Source of the DNA: Ferruginibacter sp.
GTDB taxonomy: Bacteria > Bacteroidota > Bacteroidia > Chitinophagales > Chitinophagaceae
Assembly (NCBI GenBank): GCA_013141115.1
Contig: JABFRP010000001.1
Coordinates: 434,001-498,000, forward strand
Direction of reading: 5' to 3'
DNA length: 64,000 nucleotides
The notes under the pieces are model-generated. The model saw only the letters and a program-made list of their open reading frames with translations, ran no database searches and was not told where the DNA came from. Positions 55,896-64,000 of the stretch are shown one piece after another. The position numbers were made by a program, and so were the translations under genes. How positions within the stretch are numbered: position 1 is the first letter of the stretch; the number at the start of each line of letters is the position of its first letter.

Positions 55896-57017
55896 ATGAT
55901 GAAGCATCGTAATTTATTTTTAATTACAGTATTTTTTGTTGCAGGTTTTATAGCATGCAAAAAGAAGAATACACCTGCAACAACCCGTAGTTTTTATATG
56001 GGTATCACACCATGGCCTGCCGATTTTACTATTAACGAAGTAGATACAGCCTATAAATTTATAAACGATCATTGTGATATTGTATCGCATCATTTTGACG
56101 AAGGCATTCCGTACGAAGAAGCATTTTACAGCAGGCCAATGCCTGCCGTTTTAATGCAGGATGTTGCTGCAAGAAAAGTAAAAACAGCATCAGGTAAAAA
56201 AATATTTTTAAGTGTATCGGCACTGGCGCTGGATAGAATTTCCAGGCCGGGATATTATGCCAACGCCCCGGCAACCGACAGTATAAAAAACTACTGGCGG
56301 CAATTATCTTTTGATGATGGTAAAATAGTAACGGCTTATGTAAATTATGTAAGCTGGTTAATCAGCCAGTTGCAACCCGTGTATGTAAACTTTGCTGTGG
56401 AGAGTAATGCAGCCGGATGGAATGTGGCACAATTTATTTTGTACAAAAATTTTATTGCACAGGTGCATCAGCAATTAAAATCAAAGTACACAGCACTGCC
56501 TTTATTCGTAAGTTTTATTGTAGATGAAAGTAACGAAGGTTTAAATTATGCCGGCCAGTTAGTGGCGTATTCTGATTTTGTTGGGTTGAGTGCATACCCT
56601 TATATTTCTGTAAGTTCATCTGCCAATGGCAATACCGATCCACAAAATTTTCCGGCCAATTATTTCGAAAGGTTTACCAATCTTGCGCCATCAAAACCAT
56701 TGGCTTTTACAGAAACAGGATATATTGCCGAGAATCTCAGCATCCCATCTTTTAATTTAAATAAGCAGGGTACTGCCGCCTGGCAAAATAATTACCTGGA
56801 AAAAGTACTGCAGTTTTGTAATGAAAAAAAAGCGAAACTATTTATCTGGTTTTGCAGTAAAGATTATAACACCGGCAATGCCCGCTTAAAAACTATGGGT
56901 TTGTACCAGGATATTTTTGGCCTTTGGGAAGATACCGGCCTTAAAGATGAGAACGGTAATGCCCGGCCTGCATATACCAATTGGTTACAATGGCAGCAAA
57001 AAACTAAAATTGAATAA
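55896..57017 (+). CDS. Glycoside hydrolase-like lipoprotein (clan GH-A fold candidate)
   Basis: The lipobox-like GFIACKKK marks a lipoprotein (about Cys21). The body looks like a (beta/alpha)8 barrel: FYMGITPWPADFTINEVDTA, KKIFLSVSALALD and LVAYSDFVGLSAYPYISVS. Two glutamates could be catalytic, the acid/base in VNFAVESNAAGW and the nucleophile in LAFTETGYIA. This spacing resembles clan GH-A families such as GH53 or GH39, but I cannot name one. It is 52 bases after the S9 peptidase gene and may share its transcript. Confidence 0.6.
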   Translation: MMKHRNLFLITVFFVAGFIACKKKNTPATTRSFYMGITPWPADFTINEVDTAYKFINDHCDIVSHHFDEGIPYEEAFYSRPMPAVLMQDVAARKVKTASGKKIFLSVSALALDRISRPGYYANAPATDSIKNYWRQLSFDDGKIVTAYVNYVSWLISQLQPVYVNFAVESNAAGWNVAQFILYKNFIAQVHQQLKSKYTALPLFVSFIVDESNEGLNYAGQLVAYSDFVGLSAYPYISVSSSANGNTDPQNFPANYFERFTNLAPSKPLAFTETGYIAENLSIPSFNLNKQGTAAWQNNYLEKVLQFCNEKKAKLFIWFCSKDYNTGNARLKTMGLYQDIFGLWEDTGLKDENGNARPAYTNWLQWQQKTKIE

Positions 57018-57186
57018 TTTTTAACCCGATGTACTCACATAGCACGGAGGCCGCAGTAAAAAAAATACCTAAATCATACAGGCAACCAATATCTGTCATG
57101 TATCTCCAATTGATTGCATTTTACTTTTGAAGTTGTTTATTGGCACCAAACTGTTGCCATAATTATTAGTATCTAAAAAAACTTCT

Positions 57187-58485
57187 ATGAGTACCAATCT
57201 CGACACTTCCATCATGCATCCAAGGGATCAGATAGCATTAGTAATTGCACGTATTTACGGCATGGGATTAACCACCACCAGCGGCGGCAATATTTCGGTA
57301 ATTGATGATGAAAAAAATATCTGGATCACACCATCCGGCATTGATAAAGGTTCTTTAAAGCCTTCGGATATTATTTGTGTAACCTGCGATGGTAAGATAT
57401 TGGGCAAACACAAACCTTCTTCCGAATTTCCTTTTCATAAATCTATTTATGATGTACGGCCCGATATTAAAGCCGTTATTCACGCCCACTCACCGGCGTT
57501 AGTTTCTTTTAGTATTGTAAGGGCCATACCCAATACCAATATTATTTACCAGGCCAAGCAGGTATGTGGCGAAATTGGTTATGCGCCTTATGCCTTACCC
57601 GGTAGCCAGGCATTGGGTGATACTATTGCACTGGAATTTAAAAAAGGGTTTTCTGCAGTAATTATGGAAAACCATGGTACAGTAGTTGGTGGCAGCGACC
57701 TGGCCGATGCCTTTCAACGTTTTGAAACTCTGGAATTTTGTGCCCGTACACAGATATATGCCAGTGAAATTGGTAAGCCCAATTTTTTAACCGATGCTAT
57801 GATTGCGCAATACAATGCACAAATACAAAAACAATTTCCAGAAATGGAAGCCGTAGAACACCCCAGTGATGAAAGAGAAAAGCGACTGGAAATTTGCAGT
57901 ATTGTAAAACGTGCCTGCCAGCATGGATTAATGAAAAGTTCCTTCGGTACCGTATCTGCAAGATGGAGAGGGAACGATTTTTTAATTACCCCAAATGGTG
58001 TACCTCGCTGGGATTTGAAAACCGAAGACATTGTACAAATAAAAGATGGTAAAAGGCAAAAAGGAAAACATCCCAGTCTTACCGCCATATTGCACCAGCA
58101 AATTTATGCACAGCATCCCGAAATAAATTCTATCATCCTCACTCAATCACCTTACCTGATGGCATTTGCCGTTTCGGGTGTGGATATTAATGTAAGAACG
58201 ATCCCCGAAAGCTGGATATTTTTAAAAGACATGCACCAGTTAAATTTCGGGTCGCAATACAATGCTTCTGATGAAGTGGTAAAATGCATATCAAGAGAAA
58301 AACCTGCCGTGCTTATAAAAAATGAATGTGTGGTAGTGGTAGGCGATGCGCTTTTGCAAACATTTGATTATTTGGAAGTGGCAGAGTTTAGCGCCAAGTC
58401 CATTGTAATGTCAACTTCTATTGGCCAGATGGTGCCTATTAATGATGAACAAACGGAAGAGTTGAGGAAAGCGTTTTTGAATTAG
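57187..58485 (+). CDS. Tandem class II aldolase/adducin-domain protein
   Basis: Two class II aldolase domains are fused. Domain 1 (about residues 10-215) has ARIYGMGLTTTSGGNISVID, the zinc motif VIHAHSPALVSF and a further His in MENHGTVVGG, so it can bind metal. Domain 2 (about 235-420) has the matching TVSARWRGNDFLITPNGVPR but TQSPYLMAF in place of HAHSP and IKNECVVVVGD in place of MENHG. The second unit therefore lacks the zinc His residues. Products of this family include L-fuculose- and rhamnulose-phosphate aldolases. The substrate is unknown. Confidence 0.88.
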   Translation: MSTNLDTSIMHPRDQIALVIARIYGMGLTTTSGGNISVIDDEKNIWITPSGIDKGSLKPSDIICVTCDGKILGKHKPSSEFPFHKSIYDVRPDIKAVIHAHSPALVSFSIVRAIPNTNIIYQAKQVCGEIGYAPYALPGSQALGDTIALEFKKGFSAVIMENHGTVVGGSDLADAFQRFETLEFCARTQIYASEIGKPNFLTDAMIAQYNAQIQKQFPEMEAVEHPSDEREKRLEICSIVKRACQHGLMKSSFGTVSARWRGNDFLITPNGVPRWDLKTEDIVQIKDGKRQKGKHPSLTAILHQQIYAQHPEINSIILTQSPYLMAFAVSGVDINVRTIPESWIFLKDMHQLNFGSQYNASDEVVKCISREKPAVLIKNECVVVVGDALLQTFDYLEVAEFSAKSIVMSTSIGQMVPINDEQTEELRKAFLN

Positions 58486-58514
58486 TAAATTTTTTGTTGA
58501 CCAGCTGGATATTT

Positions 58515-58565
58515 TCATGGCATCATCGTTGCCACGCTCGGTTCAACGGCATACCATTGGGGAGC
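58515..58565 (-). repeat. Dispersed repeat, family 2, copy 2
   Basis: The complement reads GGTATGCCGTTGAACCGAGC followed by GTGGCAACGATG. It shares about 32 nearly identical bases with 63831-63876 and is intergenic. The short stem CGTTG/CAACG encloses a conserved loop. Confidence 0.8.
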
Positions 58566-58680
58566 ATTAATTGTGTTTTGTTGAAATGATTTATGCTAAA
58601 TTTCTATTGTACTCGTTTTGTTTGAGAATAGGAACTTGGGTATATTTATGAGTTGGTAGCAATTAGCAGATACCCCTATA

Positions 58681-59436
58681 ATGACAAAACATTTACTTAT
58701 ATTTTTTTACTTCTCTTGCTTTTCTTTTAAATCTTTCTCACAAGTAAAAGGGGTATACAAAGGATTGTTTACTCAAGAAAATGAGAGATATAAACAAACT
58801 GGTGAGACAGATACTATTATCAACGACAAAAAGACCAAGTACTTTACAATTCAGAAAGTTGAATGGGACGGTGAAAAGAAGTTAATACTTCAACCAAAAG
58901 GAAAATATATTTTTCAGTATTTTCAAAGGGGCGAACCTTGTGCAGCCAGAACGTCGAATAGGAATTGTAGTGGATTTTACATAAAAAACAAAGACACATT
59001 GTATCTAACAAGTAAATACAGGGACACAGACTTTTGCAAAGTATCTGAAAAGGTAATTGATACTATGCCCAAAGACAGAATAATGATAATTGTAAATTAC
59101 CCTGAAAAAATACTCCCCCATAAAAGATTCATAAATGGGTTTGATTTAAAAATGAACGATTCTTTAATAGGCGAATTTAAAGTAAGTGATACTATTTATT
59201 ATGCAGCTACAGAAGTTAGGAGTTTGTTTTTTAGCTGTTGTAGCCCTTATCAAATGGAATGGAATTATATTCCTAAAAGCAAGGAGACAAATTTTTTCAA
59301 TTTGATCTTAACGAGAGAAATTGATGGCGAAAATATTTTCATGGACAACAATAAAATTTTGTTGGATAAGAAAAATTTAATTGTTGTAGAAGGCGAGTAT
59401 TTAAAAGTAAAAGACAATCTTTTTATAAAGAATTAA
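58681..59436 (+). CDS. Hypothetical secreted protein
   Basis: The 251-residue protein has a signal peptide (LLIFFYFSCFSFKSFSQ) and a beta-rich mature part. Conspicuous segments are GEPCAARTSNRNCSGFYIKN and EVRSLFFSCCSPYQMEWNY, with several cysteines that could form disulphides. I do not recognise a family. Its last 36 bases overlap the C-terminal extension of the convergent T9SS gene at 59401-61530. Confidence 0.6.
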   Translation: MTKHLLIFFYFSCFSFKSFSQVKGVYKGLFTQENERYKQTGETDTIINDKKTKYFTIQKVEWDGEKKLILQPKGKYIFQYFQRGEPCAARTSNRNCSGFYIKNKDTLYLTSKYRDTDFCKVSEKVIDTMPKDRIMIIVNYPEKILPHKRFINGFDLKMNDSLIGEFKVSDTIYYAATEVRSLFFSCCSPYQMEWNYIPKSKETNFFNLILTREIDGENIFMDNNKILLDKKNLIVVEGEYLKVKDNLFIKN

Positions 59437-61530
59437 CTGCCACCAACACTGCCGTACTGCAGTTCGGGGTTTCTGTCCCAGCGGGGTTTTTACCTCGTAC
59501 AGCGACAAACTAAAAAACATTTTTTGTAAAACCCCACTGCCGAAAACTTGCTGCATCATTATGCAGCCATCCTTTAAATTCAAATAACCAACGGAGACTA
59601 ATTCTCTGGAATCCGCTTCCATAAAAGTTGCCCATTTGTGCTTTTCTAACCTCTTTCGCAGCAGTAAAAATGTTCCAATTTTTTCTACCGGCTTATTGTC
59701 ATAGCTTGTCGCCTTCAATATAAAAGTATAAGCACCGGCCGGTTGTTGAGTACCCTTAAATATGCCATCCCAGCCTTCGCCAATAGCTTTCGTTTTAAAA
59801 ACCAGTTCGCCATACCGATTAAAAATTTTGAAATACTCTATTTCTTTCAAACTTCGTCCGAGTGGTTTTATATTATCATTCTTCCTGTCCCCGTTTGGCG
59901 TAAAACTGTTGGGAATAAATACATCAACGCCGCCTGTAACTTTTATTAAAATATCATCTGTTGTGACGCATCCATTATCATCGGTTATCGTTACGATGTA
60001 TGCGATGTCGTTTGTTATCAATGCAACAGGATTTGCAATGAAAGCATTGTTTAATCCTGTAAACGGGCTCCATATATACGAAGTGCCTCCGGAAGCTTGT
60101 AATTGCAATAAAGTGTTGAAATTTACAGTGGTGTCTTTGCCAGCAAAGGCTATTGGCAGCGGATTTGCAATAACTGCATGGTTAGCATAAAATGTATCAT
60201 TAATGGTGCAGGCTCCATTTGGTATTCCTTTTAGTATTACAGTATAGTTTCCTGGTATAGTATAGCTATGACTTACAGATTGTGCGCTACCGCTTGTGCC
60301 ATCCCCAAAATTCCAAAGCCATGTTAAACTGCCTGAAAGATCTGTACTTGCCGAAAAATTAATTTTACAACTAGAATAAGTGTGCGTAAAATCAATGTGG
60401 TTATTGCTATCAAAAAAGCTGCTGATATAAGAGGGAAGACCAAAAAAACACCTTCTCCCATTAAGATCTATTCCTGCTAAGACCAAATTACATCCGGCCC
60501 CATGTACATTCGGATTTGATATTATGTTAAGACTACTCTTTCCAGATGTTGCAACATATATTTTTTTATCGGGTCCCAACTGTAACCCCAGGTTGTAATC
60601 ACCATCGATGGTAGTAATTATGTACATTGAGGCATTGATAGCAGTTGCATTATTACTGGTAATATCATACTGCTTGATAGTTTTTAAATTGGCAGAAATA
60701 TATAATTGTTTACTGTCGGGGGAGAACTCAACGCCATAAATTCCATTCGGCGCATTGTAACCGGGTAGGTCGATAGGGTTTGACAAAGTTCCATTTATAT
60801 TATCGAAATCAAAAAGCTGTGCCATTGCTGCATTACCGGCAATGGCAATACATAATTTCTTACCATTGGGCGAAGCTTTTATAGCTCCAATCCCTTCGTA
60901 TAATTGTGTTGGTGTAAATCCTGTATTTGAAACTACAGCCATCGTGTTAATCCCGGAACAATCTATCTTGTATGAAAAAAAAGCATTAGTTTGATATTGT
61001 TTGGTGATTACCCAAAAATCTTTTCCATTTGCATGTTTTACTGCGGTGAGTCTTTCGGTACATGGTGCATACAACAAGATATTTTTTTGATTGGTTACAG
61101 CTCCAAGGCCGTTATTTAGTTTCATGTCTACAACAGAAAAATGATAACCTGCATTCCCTGGCGAAGCGTCGGCAGTAAAAACGTAGTAAACAGTATAACT
61201 TCCCGGTAGTGGAACTATAACGGAAGAATTTGTTGAAGAGGGATGTCCCATTAGCCCACTTCCGTTTAGCATGATGCTGTGGTTGCGATCGTAGACAGTT
61301 TTCCCATCTGTATAAAAAAGCAAACTTCCTGTTTTATCACTAATGCTGGAACAGCCTTCTGCCGTTATTAATTGCCCATTAGTTAATGCAGTAGGTGGGG
61401 TAGTATTAAAGTCTAGTCCGGCATTTTCTCCAAAATACCAGATATTACCCTGTTGAGAAAAGGAAGGCACATAGCATATGCAGAAAACAAAAATCCAGTA
61501 GATTATTTTGATAAATTTTAATTTTTGCAT
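59401..61530 (-). CDS. PKD-containing protein with T9SS type B domain and odd C-terminal tail
   Basis: A signal peptide (ending VPSFSQ) is followed by a propeller-like N-terminal region (GNIWYFGENAGLDFNTTPPT; GVEFSPDSKQLYISANL). A PKD domain comes next (LTWLWNFGDGTSGSAQSVSH), then another Ig-like domain. The T9SS type B domain spans about residues 540-628 (FIPNSFTPNGDRKNDNIKPL; FNRYGELVFKTKAIGEGWDG; GTFLLLR). Type B domains normally end at this LLR. Here about 80 further residues follow. They are encoded partly by a dispersed repeat and partly by the complement of the neighbouring gene. A lost stop codon is likely. Confidence 0.85.
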   Translation of the reverse strand: MQKLKFIKIIYWIFVFCICYVPSFSQQGNIWYFGENAGLDFNTTPPTALTNGQLITAEGCSSISDKTGSLLFYTDGKTVYDRNHSIMLNGSGLMGHPSSTNSSVIVPLPGSYTVYYVFTADASPGNAGYHFSVVDMKLNNGLGAVTNQKNILLYAPCTERLTAVKHANGKDFWVITKQYQTNAFFSYKIDCSGINTMAVVSNTGFTPTQLYEGIGAIKASPNGKKLCIAIAGNAAMAQLFDFDNINGTLSNPIDLPGYNAPNGIYGVEFSPDSKQLYISANLKTIKQYDITSNNATAINASMYIITTIDGDYNLGLQLGPDKKIYVATSGKSSLNIISNPNVHGAGCNLVLAGIDLNGRRCFFGLPSYISSFFDSNNHIDFTHTYSSCKINFSASTDLSGSLTWLWNFGDGTSGSAQSVSHSYTIPGNYTVILKGIPNGACTINDTFYANHAVIANPLPIAFAGKDTTVNFNTLLQLQASGGTSYIWSPFTGLNNAFIANPVALITNDIAYIVTITDDNGCVTTDDILIKVTGGVDVFIPNSFTPNGDRKNDNIKPLGRSLKEIEYFKIFNRYGELVFKTKAIGEGWDGIFKGTQQPAGAYTFILKATSYDNKPVEKIGTFLLLRKRLEKHKWATFMEADSRELVSVGYLNLKDGCIMMQQVFGSGVLQKMFFSLSLYEVKTPLGQKPRTAVRQCWWQLILYKKIVFYF
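59465..59552. repeat. Dispersed repeat, family 1, copy B
   Basis: It aligns with 33409-33496 over about 88 bases. Shared blocks are GTCCCAGCGGGGTTTT and GCCGAAAACTTGCT. The halves CAGCGGGGTTTT and AAAACCCCACTG are imperfect inverted copies, so a hairpin can form. This copy lies inside the extended 3' end of the T9SS type B gene. Confidence 0.8.
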
Positions 61531-61675
61531 ACGTGTAAGTTAAGTAAAGAAATTTTATAATACCTTTTTGCTATTTGATTTCTTTTATTTTTTTTAATAC
61601 ATATGCAAAATTAAAATACCATCCGCAGGGTATAATATTCTCTTTGCATTACTATATTTTTGACAAAACAGTTTT

Positions 61676-62968
61676 ATGAAACTATTTACTTTACTTTTTA
61701 CCATACTGGCATTGCAAACGCAGGCGCAGGTAAATTATATTAATTATCAAAGCCCGGTAAAAAGCCAACATGGCCGGGGCACTTGTTCTGCTTTTTCGTT
61801 GCTAAGTGCCATGGAAGTACTGCCCGGTTTTCCTACCGACCTTAGTGAGCAACATGCGTATGCATTGGCAAAAGCTAAATTGTTTACAGAAGATTCCAGC
61901 GGCTCTTACCAGGAAGGTGCCACTTTTCCTGATTACCTGAACTTGCTGGATGAAAAAGGTATTGTAAGAGAAGATCAGATGCCATACAATCCTTACCTGG
62001 GATTTTGGGCCAGCGCCAACAATAGTTTTGCGGCGTACAATGCCGATGTAAGTGGCGCCACTGTAGATGAAATATTAGGCCCCAAAACGTTTAGCTATAC
62101 ATTGGAAAAAGATTATTGTATTTACAAAACCGGTGCTGGTGCAAGAGATGTGGAGTATATAAAAAAGCAACTGGACAGTGGTGTAAAAAATATTCCGGTA
62201 GCGTATTTTATTGAAGCTGATTACTGGTATGCACACAAAGGCTTTTCCTTACTAAAGATGGATCCGGATGACCTGATGCGCTTTAGCATTAACGGAGAAT
62301 CGATGACCTATGCAGAAGCCAAACAAGCCAACTACAACCTGGAAGAAGATGTGCATAATAGCAAAGTGCAGTTTATTATGCGTAACGATTATAAAAACCC
62401 TTTTGCCAGTGGCCATGCGGTTAGCATTGTAGGGTACGATAAAACAGGTTTTATTATAAAGAACAGCTGGGGAAAAGATTGGGGTAATAACGGCTACGGC
62501 TGGCTAAGTTTTAATTACCATAAATTATTGGTAAGGCGCATACTGATATTAAAATATGGCCGTATAAAAATTGCCAATAATGCCGACAGGGGTAATGATG
62601 TAAAAGCCAATGAACTGTATTTAAAAAGTATGCCTTCGGGTAAAAACGAAAAAGGGTTGCTGGTAAGTTTGGTGTACCGAGGCAGTAAAGCGCCGCCGGC
62701 ATTTAAAAAAATTACCTATAAAGTGTACGGTAGTTTTCGCAATACGCCAATAGAAACTAAGGACGGCATAAGTATTTTCAGCAGGCTGTCTTTTGAGCCA
62801 AGGGAATATGGTTACCAGGCCGAGCTGCTAACCAAAGAACTGCTGATGGACTTTACTTATGGCTATTATATTGTTGCCGAAATGGAACTGGAGAATGGCC
62901 GTAAAATAATCAACCAGTATTACCATGTGGTGCCACGCAATAAAGAGTATGAGCCTAACCAGTATTAA
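61676..62968 (+). CDS. C1 (papain-like) cysteine peptidase, secreted
   Basis: A signal peptide (LFTLLFTILALQTQAQ) is followed by the papain core: oxyanion Gln and catalytic Cys in SPVKSQHGRGTCSAFSLLSA, the His in SGHAVSIVGYDKTGFIIKNS and the Asn in KNSWGKDWGNNGYGW. A Sec leader with no obvious long pro-peptide suggests direct secretion. A C-terminal beta domain of about 120 residues follows. It lacks a T9SS domain, so it is probably periplasmic or released by another route. Confidence 0.92.
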   Translation: MKLFTLLFTILALQTQAQVNYINYQSPVKSQHGRGTCSAFSLLSAMEVLPGFPTDLSEQHAYALAKAKLFTEDSSGSYQEGATFPDYLNLLDEKGIVREDQMPYNPYLGFWASANNSFAAYNADVSGATVDEILGPKTFSYTLEKDYCIYKTGAGARDVEYIKKQLDSGVKNIPVAYFIEADYWYAHKGFSLLKMDPDDLMRFSINGESMTYAEAKQANYNLEEDVHNSKVQFIMRNDYKNPFASGHAVSIVGYDKTGFIIKNSWGKDWGNNGYGWLSFNYHKLLVRRILILKYGRIKIANNADRGNDVKANELYLKSMPSGKNEKGLLVSLVYRGSKAPPAFKKITYKVYGSFRNTPIETKDGISIFSRLSFEPREYGYQAELLTKELLMDFTYGYYIVAEMELENGRKIINQYYHVVPRNKEYEPNQY

Positions 62969-63014
62969 TTTTTTGTTGTAATAAAACCTGCCGGAATAAT
63001 GTATCTTAGTTGGT

Positions 63015-63800
63015 ATGAACTGGGAAGTGTATTTTAAAATTGTAAGGGCAATAGGCATACGTTATTTTGTGCTGGCATTAATTGCTACGGTACTGTTTTA
63101 TTGGCTGTTTCAAAAAAAATGGCAGTTTAAAAAAATACAAACTGCATTGCCTAAGGCCAGTGATTATACAAGGGAAATTGGTTACTCCATCATCACCATT
63201 TTTATTTTCGGGTTCATTGGTTATCTGCTCCATTTTTACCAGCCGGTAGTGCAATATACATTGCAGTATAAAGACATTCATGCTTACGGATGGGCCTGGT
63301 ATTTTGCCGCTTTTATTGTAATGCTTATTGTACATGATACTTATTTTTACTGGACGCATCGCCTGATGCATCACCCAAAAATATTTAAGTATTTGCATTT
63401 GGTACATCATAAAAGCACCAACCCATCGCCATGGGCAGCGTATGCATTTCATCCGCTGGAAGCGGTGGTGGAAGCCGGTATTTTACCTGTGTTTGTTTTT
63501 ACGTTGCCCTTACACCTTACACACACTTTCTTTTTCTTTTTTATCATGATAGTATATAATGTGTACGGGCATTTGGGTTATGAATTATATCCTAAAGGTT
63601 TCAGTAAAAGTAAAGTGGGTAAATGGATCAACACATCAGTTAATCACAACCAGCACCATCGGTATTTTAAAGGCAACTACGGTTTATATTTTTTGTGGTG
63701 GGACAGGTGGATGGATACCCTCCGCAACGATTACGATACAAGATTTGAAGAAGTAAAGGGGAGGAAGAAGGAAAATGAAATGGTTGTTGAAGTAATGTGA
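63015..63800 (+). CDS. Fatty acid hydroxylase / sterol desaturase family protein
   Basis: This family uses a di-iron site of eight or so histidines to hydroxylate or desaturate lipids. Histidine motifs are visible at VHDTYFYWTHRLMHH, HLVHHKSTNPSPWAAYAFHP and SVNHNQHHRYFKGNYGLYF. About four membrane helices are present and the length of 261 residues is typical. The substrate (sphingolipid, fatty acid, carotenoid or sterol-like) is unknown. It begins 46 bases after the C1 peptidase gene, and I see no functional link. Confidence 0.92.
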   Translation: MNWEVYFKIVRAIGIRYFVLALIATVLFYWLFQKKWQFKKIQTALPKASDYTREIGYSIITIFIFGFIGYLLHFYQPVVQYTLQYKDIHAYGWAWYFAAFIVMLIVHDTYFYWTHRLMHHPKIFKYLHLVHHKSTNPSPWAAYAFHPLEAVVEAGILPVFVFTLPLHLTHTFFFFFIMIVYNVYGHLGYELYPKGFSKSKVGKWINTSVNHNQHHRYFKGNYGLYFLWWDRWMDTLRNDYDTRFEEVKGRKKENEMVVEVM

Positions 63801-63830
63801 TTCTTTTGTTATCAGCATTTGTTTTTTATA

Positions 63831-63876
63831 GCAGCATCGTTGCCACGCTCGGTTCAACGACATACCTATGGGGGAA
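63831..63876 (-). repeat. Dispersed repeat, family 2, copy 3
   Basis: The complement reads GGTATGTCGTTGAACCGAGC and continues GTGGCAACGATG, nearly identical to copy 2 at 58515-58565. It is intergenic, after the hydroxylase gene. Confidence 0.8.
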
Positions 63877-64000
63877 CTTTTATTTTAGAGAATAAAGCTA
63901 ATAGTCCTAAACGTATTTATAAGTTAATCAATGAAGATAAAAATAAATTATAGATTAGTTAATAGTCAAGAGACAATGGAATTAAACTTGTTGCCTACAG

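Noticed and set aside
59762..60190. Plus-strand frame of 142 residues opposite the T9SS type B gene
   Set aside because: It is antisense to the PKD/type B region, whose domain signatures are clear on the minus strand.

Overview
The window looks like a chromosomal segment of a Bacteroidota species, most likely near the Chitinophagaceae. This is an inference from several signs: AT-rich DNA, A-rich ribosome-binding regions that almost never carry a Shine-Dalgarno sequence, promoters of the TTTG-N19-TAnnTTTG type, many lipoprotein and Sec signal peptides, and three proteins with type IX secretion (T9SS) C-terminal domains. I saw no rRNA or tRNA gene, CRISPR array or replication origin.

Layout. 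1-9.6 kb: the 3' part of a NtrY-like sensor kinase, surE, rpmI-rplT, an arginine decarboxylase and small exported proteins. 9.6-14.4 kb: a 34-residue membrane peptide gene with its own promoter and terminator, a cupin protein with an anti-sigma-like N-terminus, a Tat-exported Gfo/Idh/MocA oxidoreductase, an RRM protein, a cyclophilin and a CBM48-like protein. 14.9-17.1 kb: an exported Ppx/GppA-fold protein followed by a membrane-anchored coiled-coil protein. 17.1-29.9 kb: a YfcC-type carrier, a frameshifted MFS transporter, a MurC-like ligase, a GH92 mannosidase, histidine-degradation genes (hutI, ftcD), a CoA-transferase and an exported alpha/beta hydrolase.

30.0-33.5 kb is a small decaying accessory island. 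An IS3-family element with a 4-bp target duplication splits a PD-(D/E)XK-type nuclease gene that can be rebuilt in frame, and the next gene is a frameshifted GIY-YIG-type nuclease. After it come a PPi-type phosphofructokinase and a class I aldolase (34-36.3 kb). The phosphofructokinase has an atypical strong Shine-Dalgarno sequence.

36.3-46.1 kb is the most intriguing part. A sigma factor and a membrane anti-sigma-like protein are bracketed by a 45-nt direct repeat. They are followed by a cytoplasmic periplasmic-binding-protein fold, a formyltransferase, three tandem phage-tail-collar proteins and a large beta-helix T9SS protein. I propose that these form one regulated cell-surface system. 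The gene order is seen in the sequence; the joint function is inferred.

46.5-64 kb is mostly exported hydrolases and surface proteins: an M57-like metalloprotease, an unusual S8 peptidase, a DUF2911 protein, a permuted-papain candidate, an S9 peptidase, a GH-A-like lipoprotein, a T9SS type B PKD protein and a C1 peptidase. Also here are an orphan ParA, a tandem class II aldolase protein and a sterol-desaturase-like hydroxylase. Two families of dispersed short repeats occur in the window. One (33.4 and 59.5 kb) runs into the 3' ends of coding regions; the other (50.4, 58.5 and 63.8 kb) has a stem that appears to covary.
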